Shown here piece after piece: positions 27,429-35,328 of a stretch of 64,000 nt of DNA. The notes below the pieces were generated by a model. The model saw nothing but the letters and a program-made list of their open reading frames with translations, made no database searches and was not told where the DNA came from. Made by a program: the position numbers and the translations under genes. Position 1 is the first letter of the stretch. Each line of letters begins with the position of its first letter. This DNA is from Phycisphaerales bacterium. Its GTDB lineage: Bacteria > Planctomycetota > Phycisphaerae > Phycisphaerales > UBA1924. The stretch is from NCBI GenBank assembly GCA_035627955.1, contig DASPKU010000002.1:148277-212276 (forward strand). The letters run 5' to 3'.

Positions 27429-28775
27429 TCAGGCCGCCGCGGCGTTGACCTGGATGAACTTCATGCCGCACTCGTGGTGCTTGTCGCCCTGCTCGCGGCA
27501 GCGCACGACCTCGCCCTCGAGCGGGCGCTTCTGCCATCCCGCGGCCTGGACATACACGCGCACGGCCTGGCCGGGGCGCAGCGGCGTTGGTGAAATGAAC
27601 CCCAGGCCCGAGCGCGAGATGCTGTGCGCTGTCACGGCAAAGCCGGGGAGCTCGCACACCGCGTCGCCCTCGGTCACCAGCGCGTGCAGCTTGGCGCGGC
27701 AGTGGAACGTGGTGCGCGGGTGGCGGCGCAGGTCGTGGCCAGTGGGCTGCGGCGCGTCCTTGGCGGCGGGAGCAACGAGCCGCGACCACGCGGCCATCAC
27801 CTCCGCGTCGTACTTGGTGCCGGCCTCCTTCTCCATGATCGCCATCGCCTCGCCGACGCCCATCGTGTGTTTCTTGAAGGGGCGGAACGCCGTCATGGCG
27901 TCGAAGGAGTCGACGACGGCGCAGATGCGGCTGTAGAGGTGGATCTTCTCGGCGGTCAGCGCGTGCGGGTAGCCCGTGCCGTCCATGCGCTCGTGGTGCT
28001 CGAGCGTGACGCGGAGGATCTTCTCGTCCAGCCCGTCGAACTTCTTCAGGTATTCGTACCCCGCCTGCGGGTGGGCGCGGATGATCTGCCACTCATCGTC
28101 GGTGAGCCGGCCGGACTTGTTGAGCACTTCCTCGGGCACGCCGATTTTGCCCATGTCGTGCACGAGGCCGGCCCGGCAGATGAGGTTCAGCTCGTCCTGG
28201 TCGGTGATGCCCAGCTCCACCGCGAGGGGCACCATCCACGTCGCGACGTTGACCATGTGCGTCGCGGTGTAGAAGTCATGGTGGGAGGCGGCGAAGAGGT
28301 GCTCGAAAGCTGCGGGGTTCTTGAGGGCGAACGTCGTTACGCCGCGGGAGAGCTGCTCGAGCTTGGGCGAGTTGGCGAGCGTCTCGGGGTCGGCGAGCAG
28401 CTCGTTCATCAGCTCGATGCTGGTCTCGTAGATGATCGTCGCTGCCTCGGGCGCGGCGCCGCTCGCGGCGACCTGGTCGAGCTTCTCGGCCACCTGCTTG
28501 CGGAAGCGGGACTGGTCAGCGATGCGGAGGTAGATGAAGCGCAGCCCGTGCTCGATCAGACGCTGGCGGTGGAACTCGGTGAAGCGGATGTCGCCGGAGC
28601 AGTAGAGCCGGTAGCCCTCGATGGCGGGGCCGCTGCCGAGGTTGAGGGTCTCGGGGCGGATGCGGATGTACGTGTCCATGCCGCGCAGCGATTCCACGGG
28701 CAGGTGCTCGAGGGAGACGGGGAGAAACCCTGCGCGGCTTGACGTTCCGGCCTTGATGTCCGCGGTGTGGGTCAT
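27429..28775 (-). CDS. HD-GYP phosphodiesterase with C-terminal PilZ domain
   Basis: The 448-residue protein is a predicted cyclic-di-GMP phosphodiesterase. After ~140 N-terminal residues of unrecognised type, the HD-GYP domain spans ~165-340. HDMGKIGVPEEVLNKSGRLT lies at ~206 and HHERMDGTGYPHAL at 260-273, so the metal-binding and GYP residues are present. The C-terminal ~100 residues are a PilZ-like c-di-GMP-binding domain (RRHPRTTFHCRAKL, then GRSGLGF-type HSISRSGLGFISP). Turnover and sensing of the same messenger may thus be joined. It is cytoplasmic, with no membrane helix. A second PilZ gene is divergent from it. Confidence 0.88.
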   Translation of the reverse strand: MTHTADIKAGTSSRAGFLPVSLEHLPVESLRGMDTYIRIRPETLNLGSGPAIEGYRLYCSGDIRFTEFHRQRLIEHGLRFIYLRIADQSRFRKQVAEKLDQVAASGAAPEAATIIYETSIELMNELLADPETLANSPKLEQLSRGVTTFALKNPAAFEHLFAASHHDFYTATHMVNVATWMVPLAVELGITDQDELNLICRAGLVHDMGKIGVPEEVLNKSGRLTDDEWQIIRAHPQAGYEYLKKFDGLDEKILRVTLEHHERMDGTGYPHALTAEKIHLYSRICAVVDSFDAMTAFRPFKKHTMGVGEAMAIMEKEAGTKYDAEVMAAWSRLVAPAAKDAPQPTGHDLRRHPRTTFHCRAKLHALVTEGDAVCELPGFAVTAHSISRSGLGFISPTPLRPGQAVRVYVQAAGWQKRPLEGEVVRCREQGDKHHECGMKFIQVNAAAA

Positions 28776-28918
28776 TGCAGAGGACTCGGGTGTGTTTTTC
28801 GACCAGCGGAGGGGCGCGCTTGAGGCGGTGATCAGGACAAAGGGCGTGCAGGGCCCGAGAACATCCGGAGTTTGATGTCCTGCTCAACAACCACGTGCCG
28901 CGGACCGACGTTCGATAG

Positions 28919-29281
28919 GTGAACTCGCCGCGCCCCAGGAAAAGCTCACGTGAGCAGCCGCAGCGCCCAAAGCTGGAGCGGGCGCCCAGGGTGCCGTTCG
29001 AGCACCGCGTCGCGGTCACGGTCGAGCACCCCGGGTCCACGACCGTGACCTTCGAGGTGCAGGGGCGGGACATCTCCCGCACAGGCATGCGGGTGCAGCA
29101 CGGGAACTACGTGTACCCCGGCTCGCCGACCACGGTGTCTTTTCTGCGGGGCAAGGGCGTGCTGTTCGCGGTGCCCGGGCGCGTGGTGCGGTGCGAGTAC
29201 GTGGGGTCTAAGCAGCACGATGTGGGCATCGCGTTTGAGAACCCGATGGGCTCGCGCGAGCTGTCGCTGCTCAACCCCTGA
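28919..29281 (+). CDS. PilZ domain protein
   Basis: The 120-residue protein is essentially one PilZ domain after a basic N-terminus. Visible elements are RAPRVPFEHRVAVTVE, VQGRDISRTGMRVQHG (the D/NxSxxG motif as DISRTG) and a final strand with HDVGIAFENP. PilZ domains bind cyclic-di-GMP through RxxxR and DxSxxG; the Arg motif is represented by RVPFEHR. The start is GTG 28919. It is divergent from the HD-GYP-PilZ gene across 143 bases, suggesting a shared regulatory region. Confidence 0.8.
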   Translation: MNSPRPRKSSREQPQRPKLERAPRVPFEHRVAVTVEHPGSTTVTFEVQGRDISRTGMRVQHGNYVYPGSPTTVSFLRGKGVLFAVPGRVVRCEYVGSKQHDVGIAFENPMGSRELSLLNP

Positions 29282-29295
29282 ACCCGTCACAGACC

Positions 29296-30621
29296 TCAGC
29301 GGAAGCGGCGGACGCAGAGCGTGTTGTTCTGCCCGCCGAAGCCGAAGCTGTTGGAGAGGCAGACGTCGACGCCGCCGAGGGGCCGCAGGTCGCGGGCGCT
29401 GTTGGGCACGTAATCGAGGTCGCACTCGGGGTCGGGCGTGTGCAGGTTGAGCGTGGGAGGCACCCAGCCGGACTGGATGGCCATGACGCAGGTCATCAGT
29501 TCCACTGCGCCCGCCGCCTGGATGAGGTGGCCCAGCATGCTCTTGACGCTGCTGAAGGGCACCTGCTTCGCAAGGTTGCCGAAGACGCCCTTCACCGCCA
29601 CGGTCTCGATTTTGTCGTTCTCCTGCGTGCCGGTGCCGTGGGCGGAGATGTAGTGCACGCGCGGGCGGCCGTTCTCGCCGGGCTCACGCGGGTCGATGCC
29701 GGCCTGGCGGCAGGCCTGGCTCATGGCGGCGATGGCGCCCTTGCCGTCGGGCTGGATGTCGGTAATGCGGAAGGCGTCGGCGGAGCTGCCGAAGCCCGCG
29801 ATCTCCGCGAGCGGCGTCGCGCCGCGGGCCTTGGCGGATTCGAGCGACTCGAGCACGAGCACGCCAGCGCCCTCGCCCATGACGAAGCCGTCACGCGAGA
29901 CGTCGAAGGGGCGCGAGGCGTGGGCCGGGTCGTCGCGCCGTGTCGACATCGCTGTCAGGCGGATGAAGCCGGTCATGCCCAGCGGGTGGATCATCGAGTG
30001 GCTGCCGCCAGCGAACATGAGGTCGGCGTCGCCGCGACGGATGATCTCGAAGGCCTCGCCGATGGCCTGCGTGCTGGCGGCGCAGGCGGTCATGCAGTTG
30101 AAGGAGGGCCCCATGCAGCCGAACTGCCGGGCCATGTGCGACAGCACCTGATGAGGCTCCTGCTCCAGCTCGTTGATGGGGTCCAGACGCGAGAGCGCCG
30201 CCTTCTCCCACTCGCCGTCGTTCACCGCGCGTTTGGTGGCGTCCCAGCCGGCGATGTTGACGTAGGCGAAGGTGTCAAAGTCCATCGGCCCTTCGCCAGC
30301 GCCCATGTAGATGCCCATGCGCGAGGGCTCGAAGGCGCCCTTCGTGAGGCCCGCCTGCTGCCAGGCCATGCTCGCGGCGGCGAGGGCGAACTGCGAGTTG
30401 AGCCCTGCCTTGGCCAGGCGCGGGGTCGTGGGGACGTAGCGCGACAGGTCGAAGTTCTTCACCTCGGCGGCGAAGTTTGTGGCGAAGCTGGATGCGTCGT
30501 AGCGGGTGATGGGGCCGATGCCGCAATCGGCGCGGAGGAGCCGCTGCCATACCTCTTCCAGCCCCGAGCCCAGGGGGGTGACCCAGCCCATGCCCGTGAT
30601 GACGACCCGCCGCTGGCTCAT
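29296..30621 (-). CDS. Beta-ketoacyl-ACP synthase II (FabF-like), catalytic residues intact
   Basis: The 441-residue protein is a condensing enzyme of the KAS I/II family, which elongates acyl-ACP with malonyl-ACP. The N-terminus reads VVITGMGWVTPLGSG. The full catalytic set is present: Cys180 in MTACAAS, His328 in SAHGTGT, Lys360 and His365 in SVKSMLGHL. The C-terminus ends with NSFGFGGQN. ATG 30621 was chosen because the family begins two or three residues before RRVVITG. Two genes upstream on the same strand lies a homologue without these residues, which suggests a KS-alpha/KS-beta-like pair rather than ordinary fatty acid synthesis. No ACP gene is in the window. Confidence 0.9.
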   Translation of the reverse strand: MSQRRVVITGMGWVTPLGSGLEEVWQRLLRADCGIGPITRYDASSFATNFAAEVKNFDLSRYVPTTPRLAKAGLNSQFALAAASMAWQQAGLTKGAFEPSRMGIYMGAGEGPMDFDTFAYVNIAGWDATKRAVNDGEWEKAALSRLDPINELEQEPHQVLSHMARQFGCMGPSFNCMTACAASTQAIGEAFEIIRRGDADLMFAGGSHSMIHPLGMTGFIRLTAMSTRRDDPAHASRPFDVSRDGFVMGEGAGVLVLESLESAKARGATPLAEIAGFGSSADAFRITDIQPDGKGAIAAMSQACRQAGIDPREPGENGRPRVHYISAHGTGTQENDKIETVAVKGVFGNLAKQVPFSSVKSMLGHLIQAAGAVELMTCVMAIQSGWVPPTLNLHTPDPECDLDYVPNSARDLRPLGGVDVCLSNSFGFGGQNNTLCVRRFR

Positions 30622-30648
30622 GGTGCTCCCGAGATCAAGAACAGAAAA

Positions 30649-30688
30649 CCGCACCGGCCCCGGGCCTCAGAGCGGGGGGACGGTGCGG
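30649..30688. terminator. GC-rich hairpin between the GxxExxY-like and FabF genes
   Basis: CCGCACCG (30649-30656) pairs with CGGTGCGG (30681-30688), and CCCCG / CGGGG extends the helix inside. It lies in the 96-base gap between two minus-strand genes and could attenuate or process the transcript. Confidence 0.5.
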
Positions 30689-30717
30689 GCACAGTTTAGT
30701 CACAGTGCGGCGGGGAC

Positions 30718-31356
30718 TTACTGGTTCTCGAAGTCGTGGATCTGGCCGCTGGGACCCGCATCGGAGTCCACTTCGCCGTCGTGCTGACTCGTGACCCCCC
30801 GATCGAGGTTGATCTTCTCGATGTTGAGCACGCGGACCAGGCCGTCGGTCAGGCGCTTGTCAGCGAAGTTGATAATGAGCCCGAGGTCGAGGTTCGCGGC
30901 CTTGAGCTGCGCGCGGAGGCGCAGGCGGTCGGGCGTGTCGACCTCGCGCGGCTCGGCCATCACGGTTACCAGGAACAGGCCATCGACGAACAGCCCGCAG
31001 GTGACCTCGCCGACCTTCTGTCCACGGTAGGTGACGGGGAAGGTTTGACGGGGCTTGTAGTGAAGGCCGATGTTGTCGAGCTCGAGGCGCAGGGCCTCAA
31101 GGTAGATGTCGGCGGGGTAGCCGGGGCCAAGGGCCTTGTGCACCTCGATGGAGCAGCCGATGACCTTGCGAGAGGCCTCGGTGATCTTGGGGTCAAGGTC
31201 GGAGAGGGGGATGCCGCGGCGTTCGCCGCCGTTGCCGCCCCCGTTCGAGCCGCGGTCGTTGTAGTTGCGGTCGTTCTGGCCCCCATAGCCTCGACCACCA
31301 CGACCGCCGCTCCGCCCCCCCCGGTTACGCCCGTCATCTCTGTAGTCGTTCGGCAC
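30718..31356 (-). CDS. GxxExxY-family protein with RGG-rich N-terminus, nuclease residues lost
   Basis: The 212-residue protein starts at GTG 31356 with GCGGAG upstream. Residues ~6-48 are rich in Arg, Gly, Asn and Asp (RGG-box-like: GRNRGGRSGGRGGRGYGG), a form typical of RNA-binding tails. From ~60 to 185 the sequence follows the GxxExxY family (IGCSIEVHKALGPG, then LDLGLIINFADKRL), a PD-(D/E)XK nuclease relative. The defining residues are changed: GxxExxY reads GYPADIY (Glu to Ala82), the ADFxV aspartate is Gly121, and the ELK motif is TVM (131-133). It is therefore probably not a nuclease. It sits between two ketosynthase homologues on the same strand, an unexpected context. Confidence 0.75.
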   Translation of the reverse strand: MPNDYRDDGRNRGGRSGGRGGRGYGGQNDRNYNDRGSNGGGNGGERRGIPLSDLDPKITEASRKVIGCSIEVHKALGPGYPADIYLEALRLELDNIGLHYKPRQTFPVTYRGQKVGEVTCGLFVDGLFLVTVMAEPREVDTPDRLRLRAQLKAANLDLGLIINFADKRLTDGLVRVLNIEKINLDRGVTSQHDGEVDSDAGPSGQIHDFENQ

Positions 31357-31405
31357 GCAAAAACTCCGCTGAAAAGAACCTCTTTGTGTAGAGGTGTTGG
31401 TTGGA

Positions 31406-32758
31406 TCAGTTAGCAGACTTGAGCACCAGGGCCGCGTTCTGGCCGCCCTGTGCGCTGGAACAAACGAGAATAGCCCGCAGGCGGGCCGCGCGGGCCGCCT
31501 TGGAACCGACGAAGTTATCAGATAAGACACCGCCGGTCTCAAATCGGGCGGGCAGACGCTGCTCCTTCACACAAAGAGCCCCCACGGCCGCGAGAATCGA
31601 GCCGTTCCCGGCGGCGCAGTCGCCCAGGGCCGGGGTGAGGGTGACGAGTTCGACGGTGTTGAGGTGCTCGCCAAATACCTGACGCAACGCGCCGGCTTCT
31701 CCGGCGTCAACGCTCGCAATTCCACAGCCTTGGGGGATTATGGCATCAATATCCTCGGCTTTGAGTTGTGCATCCCTGAGCGCGTTGCGGATGGCATGAG
31801 CCAGCCCTTCGTTCACGCCCTGCGGCTCGTCCGAAGGGATCGAGTGGGCGGCGCCGAATCCGGCGACCTCGGCGTAGACCTTGGCCCCGCGCTTCGTCGC
31901 GGCGGTGGCCTCCTCGAGCACGAGCAGGCCGCCGGCCTCGCCCGGGATGGTGCCGGCGCCCTCCGCCTCATAGGGGCGGACCGTGGGGGAGCCATCGGTG
32001 GGGCGGAGGCGGTTCCAGAGCGTCATCTTGGCCATGCCCATCAGGTTGAGCTTGGACTCGGCCCCGCCGGAAAAGCAGAGGTCCGCGGCGCCGCGCTCGA
32101 TGACGCGGCAGGACTCGCCGATGGAGAGAAGGCCGCTGGCCTCGGCGCAGGTGATGGTGTTGCTCGGGCCCTCAGTGCCGTGGATGATGGTGACGTGGCA
32201 CGCGAGCATGTTGGGCAGGTACTTGAGCATCCAGAGGGGCTGGAGGTTGTCCATGCCGCCGCCGCCCTCGGGCGGGATGGTGCCCCAGCGCTTGAGGGTG
32301 AGGCCGTTGGTTTTGTCGAGCTGCTCGGGGGTGGCGGCGGGGTCGCGGGCTGTGACCATGGCCGCGGAGATTTCCTGCGTCTCGGAGCAGATCAGGCCGG
32401 CCCCGATGTGGCAGCCGACGCGCTCGGGCGGGTAGGTGAGTTGGCGCGAGGGGTCGGACTCGAGGGTGGCCTTGGTGACCAGGCCGGCGTCGTCGACCGC
32501 GAGCTTGGCGGCGCCGACGGCGAGCTCGGTGTCCCGGACCATGACCTTGACCGCCTTGCGGTAGCTCTTGGGCACGTAGTCCTTGGCGGAAAAATCTTTG
32601 ACCTCCGCGGCGAGCTTGCAGGGAAAACCGGACGGGTCAAAGCGGGTGATGGGGCCGATGCCGGAGCGGCCGGCGCAAAGACCCTCCCACAAAGCGGATA
32701 CGCCAACGCCCAGGCCCGTGACGGCGCCGATACCGGTGATGAAGACTCTTTTGTGCAT
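31406..32758 (-). CDS. Ketosynthase homologue with all catalytic residues replaced (KS-beta/CLF-like)
   Basis: The 450-residue protein has the thiolase-fold ketosynthase layout: VFITGIGAVTGLGVGVSALW at the start, GPSNTITCAEASG at ~198 and GEAGGLLVLEEA at ~273. A gapless alignment to the FabF at 29296 (GPS...IGE anchors) puts the catalytic Cys180 opposite Glu206, not the nearby Cys204. His328 corresponds to Gln343 (IPQGCGI), Lys360 to Thr375 and His365 to Asp380 (LGDCAAG). It cannot condense acyl chains by the known mechanism. It resembles in principle the chain-length-factor subunits of type II polyketide synthases. It is the first gene of the three-gene minus-strand run. Start at ATG 32758. 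Confidence 0.82.
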   Translation of the reverse strand: MHKRVFITGIGAVTGLGVGVSALWEGLCAGRSGIGPITRFDPSGFPCKLAAEVKDFSAKDYVPKSYRKAVKVMVRDTELAVGAAKLAVDDAGLVTKATLESDPSRQLTYPPERVGCHIGAGLICSETQEISAAMVTARDPAATPEQLDKTNGLTLKRWGTIPPEGGGGMDNLQPLWMLKYLPNMLACHVTIIHGTEGPSNTITCAEASGLLSIGESCRVIERGAADLCFSGGAESKLNLMGMAKMTLWNRLRPTDGSPTVRPYEAEGAGTIPGEAGGLLVLEEATAATKRGAKVYAEVAGFGAAHSIPSDEPQGVNEGLAHAIRNALRDAQLKAEDIDAIIPQGCGIASVDAGEAGALRQVFGEHLNTVELVTLTPALGDCAAGNGSILAAVGALCVKEQRLPARFETGGVLSDNFVGSKAARAARLRAILVCSSAQGGQNAALVLKSAN

Positions 32759-32857
32759 GGAAGGCAAGTCTAACGGACCCCTGCTGCCGGTCTATGAAGC
32801 CGCCGGTATAGGTGTAGTAGCGCGAATCCCCCCCGAGTTCCGACAAGGAGCCAGACC

Positions 32858-34336
32858 ATGGATGCACGCCCGAACCGAGCGTACCCCCACAAGTGGATGT
32901 ACCGACTAGCAGTTGCGGCGGTGGCAGTTTTTTTGATCCTGACGCCAAAAACCTCGCTGGGACAGGATCGGGAGGACGTGGAGCGGGAGGCGGGGCCGCC
33001 GACGCTGCCGGCCACGGCCGCGGGGAATCAGCTGATGTGGGTGCTGAAGGTCGTCAATGGGCAGGAGATTGGCGACCTCAAAGACCACTTTTCCGATCGG
33101 TTCATCCAGACGCGGGGGGACGACACCAAGGTGCTGCTGGAGGGGCTGCGGCAGGAGGTGTTCGAGGGCGGCAAGGTCATCGTCAACAAGGTGCTCGACG
33201 GCGAGCGGGAGAACGACATCTCAGCGGAGGTCACGAGCAAGGAGTCCTGGCGGTACCTGCACGTGTTCCTGATGGTGGATGAGAAGGACGGCAAGATCCG
33301 GGGGCTGCGGTTCGCGCCGGCGGGGGGCGTGGGGCGCAACGTGGGGAACTGGAAGCAGTTCGACAACGCGATGAACCGCGTGCCCGAGGGGGTGTCGTTC
33401 GGGGCGTACGAGCTGGTGCCGGTGAACCCCAACGTCGAGGGCAGCCCGCTGACCATGCGGGTGCTGGCGGAGAACGGGGCGGACCGGCGGCTGAATGTGG
33501 GGGCGACGGGGTACCTGTATGTCGTGGGGGCCGCAGCGGAGGAGGTCGCGGGCAAGCGGATGGGCTGGGACGACAAGGTGGCCCTCAAGCCCGAGTGGAA
33601 TAGCCTGCCGCCGGGGGAGATGCGCGCGATGGAGGGGGAGCATGCGCTGCGCGAGTTCGTGCTGCGGGTGATGGACGACAGCGACAACACGGCTGCGGAC
33701 CACCTGCTGCACCATGTCGGGCGTGACAAGGTCGAGGCGTACCTGGCCAAGATGCATCTGGCGGCGGAACGGAATCAGCCATTCCTGAGCAGTCGGGAGG
33801 TTTTTGCGCTCAAGACCGGGAAGGACAAGGAGATGCTGGCGAAGTTCGGCGTGGCGGGGGTGGAGGAGCGGCGGGGGATGCTGGCGAAGGTGGCCGCGCT
33901 GCCGCTGACGGAGGACGCGGCGGAGGAGTGGACGGACCCAACGGAGATCGAGCGGGTCGGGTGGTTCGCGAGCGCGACGGAGTGCTGCCGCGTGATGATG
34001 GACCTGCACCGGCTGACGCAGAAGGAAGGCATGGAGCCGCTATCGGAGGCGCTGGAGTCAAACCGGGGGGTGAAGCTGAGCCAGGAGTTATGGCCACGGG
34101 CCTGGTACAAGGGCGGGGACGAGCCGGGCGTGCTGAACATGACGTGGCTGTTGGAGCGGGACGACGGGCGGCTGTTCGTGATGTCGATCGGGTGGAACAA
34201 CCCCAAAGGCGAGGTGAAGGAGGCGCGCCTGCTGGACCTGGCGCTGGCGGCGATCCGGCTGCTGGGCGAGGAGGGGCGGAAGAGAGAGCCGGCTCCTGCG
34301 CCGCGGCCCAAGGTTGATCCGAACGCGGCGAACTGA
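32858..34336 (+). CDS. Exported class A beta-lactamase-fold (Orf12-like) protein lacking the SxxK motif
   Basis: The 492-residue protein starts at ATG 32858, seven bases after AAGGAG, and has a signal peptide (LAVAAVAVFLILTPKTSLG). Residues ~50-160 resemble the cystatin-like N-terminal domain of clavulanate-cluster Orf12 proteins. Residues ~190-480 follow the class A beta-lactamase fold. The SDN motif is present (275-277), and KGG occurs in WYKGGDEPGVLNMTW. Where the family has the nucleophilic SxxK (GSAFKLY), this protein has GATGYLY (Ala216, Tyr219), so acylation chemistry should be lost. It may be a binding protein. It is divergent from the degenerate ketosynthase gene. Confidence 0.75.
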   Translation: MDARPNRAYPHKWMYRLAVAAVAVFLILTPKTSLGQDREDVEREAGPPTLPATAAGNQLMWVLKVVNGQEIGDLKDHFSDRFIQTRGDDTKVLLEGLRQEVFEGGKVIVNKVLDGERENDISAEVTSKESWRYLHVFLMVDEKDGKIRGLRFAPAGGVGRNVGNWKQFDNAMNRVPEGVSFGAYELVPVNPNVEGSPLTMRVLAENGADRRLNVGATGYLYVVGAAAEEVAGKRMGWDDKVALKPEWNSLPPGEMRAMEGEHALREFVLRVMDDSDNTAADHLLHHVGRDKVEAYLAKMHLAAERNQPFLSSREVFALKTGKDKEMLAKFGVAGVEERRGMLAKVAALPLTEDAAEEWTDPTEIERVGWFASATECCRVMMDLHRLTQKEGMEPLSEALESNRGVKLSQELWPRAWYKGGDEPGVLNMTWLLERDDGRLFVMSIGWNNPKGEVKEARLLDLALAAIRLLGEEGRKREPAPAPRPKVDPNAAN

Positions 34337-34352
34337 CGGGATTTGATCATCG

Positions 34353-34910
34353 GTGCGCGGGGCTGCCGATACAGGGGGCGTGATCCGCACCCCCCAGTCG
34401 CAGCGCGCGCCGTACCTGGTTGATCCGGGGTGGTTGTTCCTGCTGGCGGGGCTGGCGCTGCTGGCGGCGACGGTGCTGATCCCGGCAGCGGATGATCTGG
34501 CGGCGACCAAGTTCCAGCGCGAGCGGGCGCTGGCGATCGAGAAGCACCGGCTGGAGCGGCTGGCGCGGTACGAGGAGTACCTCGCGGCCCTGGACAACAA
34601 GGACCCGTCGCTGGTGCTGTCGCTGGCGGCGAGCCAGTTGAATGAGATCCCTGAGGACCGGGCCCCGATCCCGGGGCAGCGGGGGGCGCTGGGGGCGATG
34701 GCGGACGCGTCGGTGTTCCCGAGCCTGGAGCCGCCGGCTTTGAAACTGCCGGAGCGGGTGCAGGACGACTCGATCCTGGAACGGTGGACCAACGGCGAGC
34801 GGTCGCGCTTGTGGCTGATCGTGGCGGGGGCCGCGTGCGTGTTGGTGGGGCTGCTGCCGGCGAGCGGGGGGTGGGGGCACCCGGCGCGGAAGCACCCTTA
34901 TCTGGAGTAG
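34353..34910 (+). CDS. Two-helix membrane protein with coiled coil, unknown function
   Basis: The 185-residue product has a transmembrane helix near the N-terminus (WLFLLAGLALLAATVLI). It continues into a charged, coiled-coil-like stretch (RERALAIEKHRLERLARYEEYLAAL), and ends with a second helix (LWLIVAGAACVLVGLLPA). The middle would lie in the periplasm or cytoplasm as one soluble segment. Start choice is open: GTG 34353 is the longest, while GTG 34380 follows a purine-rich run. The general plan recalls small envelope proteins such as FtsB/FtsL-like ones, but nothing proves this. It lies 16 bases after the beta-lactamase-like gene. Confidence 0.65.
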   Translation: MRGAADTGGVIRTPQSQRAPYLVDPGWLFLLAGLALLAATVLIPAADDLAATKFQRERALAIEKHRLERLARYEEYLAALDNKDPSLVLSLAASQLNEIPEDRAPIPGQRGALGAMADASVFPSLEPPALKLPERVQDDSILERWTNGERSRLWLIVAGAACVLVGLLPASGGWGHPARKHPYLE

Positions 34911-34920
34911 TTGGGGGAGA

Positions 34921-34944
34921 CACGATCATGAGGACATGATCGTG
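34921..34944. repeat. Hairpin repeat family (i), copy 4, overlapping the rnpA start
   Basis: CACGATCATG-AGGA-CATGATCGTG followed by GCACT. The first possible ATG of rnpA (34936) lies inside the right arm. If that start is used, the start codon is sequestered in a stable hairpin; otherwise translation begins at GTG 34960. Confidence 0.65.
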
Positions 34945-35328
34945 GCACTACGCTTCGGAGTGGCCCAGACGTTCCCGAGGTCCCGCCGGCTGACGCACGA
35001 CAACGAGTACGCGGCGGTGTACGGCGCGCGGGTGAAGCGGACGCTGGGGCCGCTGACGATGTTCACTTTGCCCAACGCGTTGCCGCACCCGCGGTTAGGG
35101 CTGTCGATCCGCAAGTTCGGGCTGGCGACGACGCGGAATCGGCTGAAGCGGCACCTGCGGGAGGCGTTTCGGCTGGCGCAGGGGGAGCTGCCGCGGCATG
35201 AGGGCGGTAGCTATGACCTGGTGGTGACGGCGCGGGACCATGAGGAGCTGCCGCTGGAGGAGTACCGGCGGCTGCTGGTGGATCTGGGGGGGAGTTTGGA
35301 TCGCGAGTGGCGGCGGAGGCGGGGGTGA
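34936..35328 (+). CDS. rnpA: Ribonuclease P protein component
   Basis: The protein of up to 130 residues is the RNase P protein subunit, which helps the RNA subunit cut tRNA 5' leaders. It shows TFPRSRRLTHDNEYAAVY near the N-terminus, LGLSIRKFGLATTRNRLKR with the conserved RNR at 67-69, and a C-terminal helix. The usual neighbour rpmH is not upstream, but yidD follows with an overlapping TGATG, as in many genomes. The ATG at 34936 lies in a hairpin repeat; GTG 34960 gives the more typical N-terminus (AQTFPRSRRL), so the true start may be there. Confidence 0.88.
   Translation: MIVALRFGVAQTFPRSRRLTHDNEYAAVYGARVKRTLGPLTMFTLPNALPHPRLGLSIRKFGLATTRNRLKRHLREAFRLAQGELPRHEGGSYDLVVTARDHEELPLEEYRRLLVDLGGSLDREWRRRRG

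Noticed and set aside
31406-32758. Cys204 as the catalytic residue of the second ketosynthase
   Set aside because: Alignment anchored on GPS and IGE, without gaps, puts Cys204 two residues before the catalytic position, which is Glu206. Both His positions are also lost.
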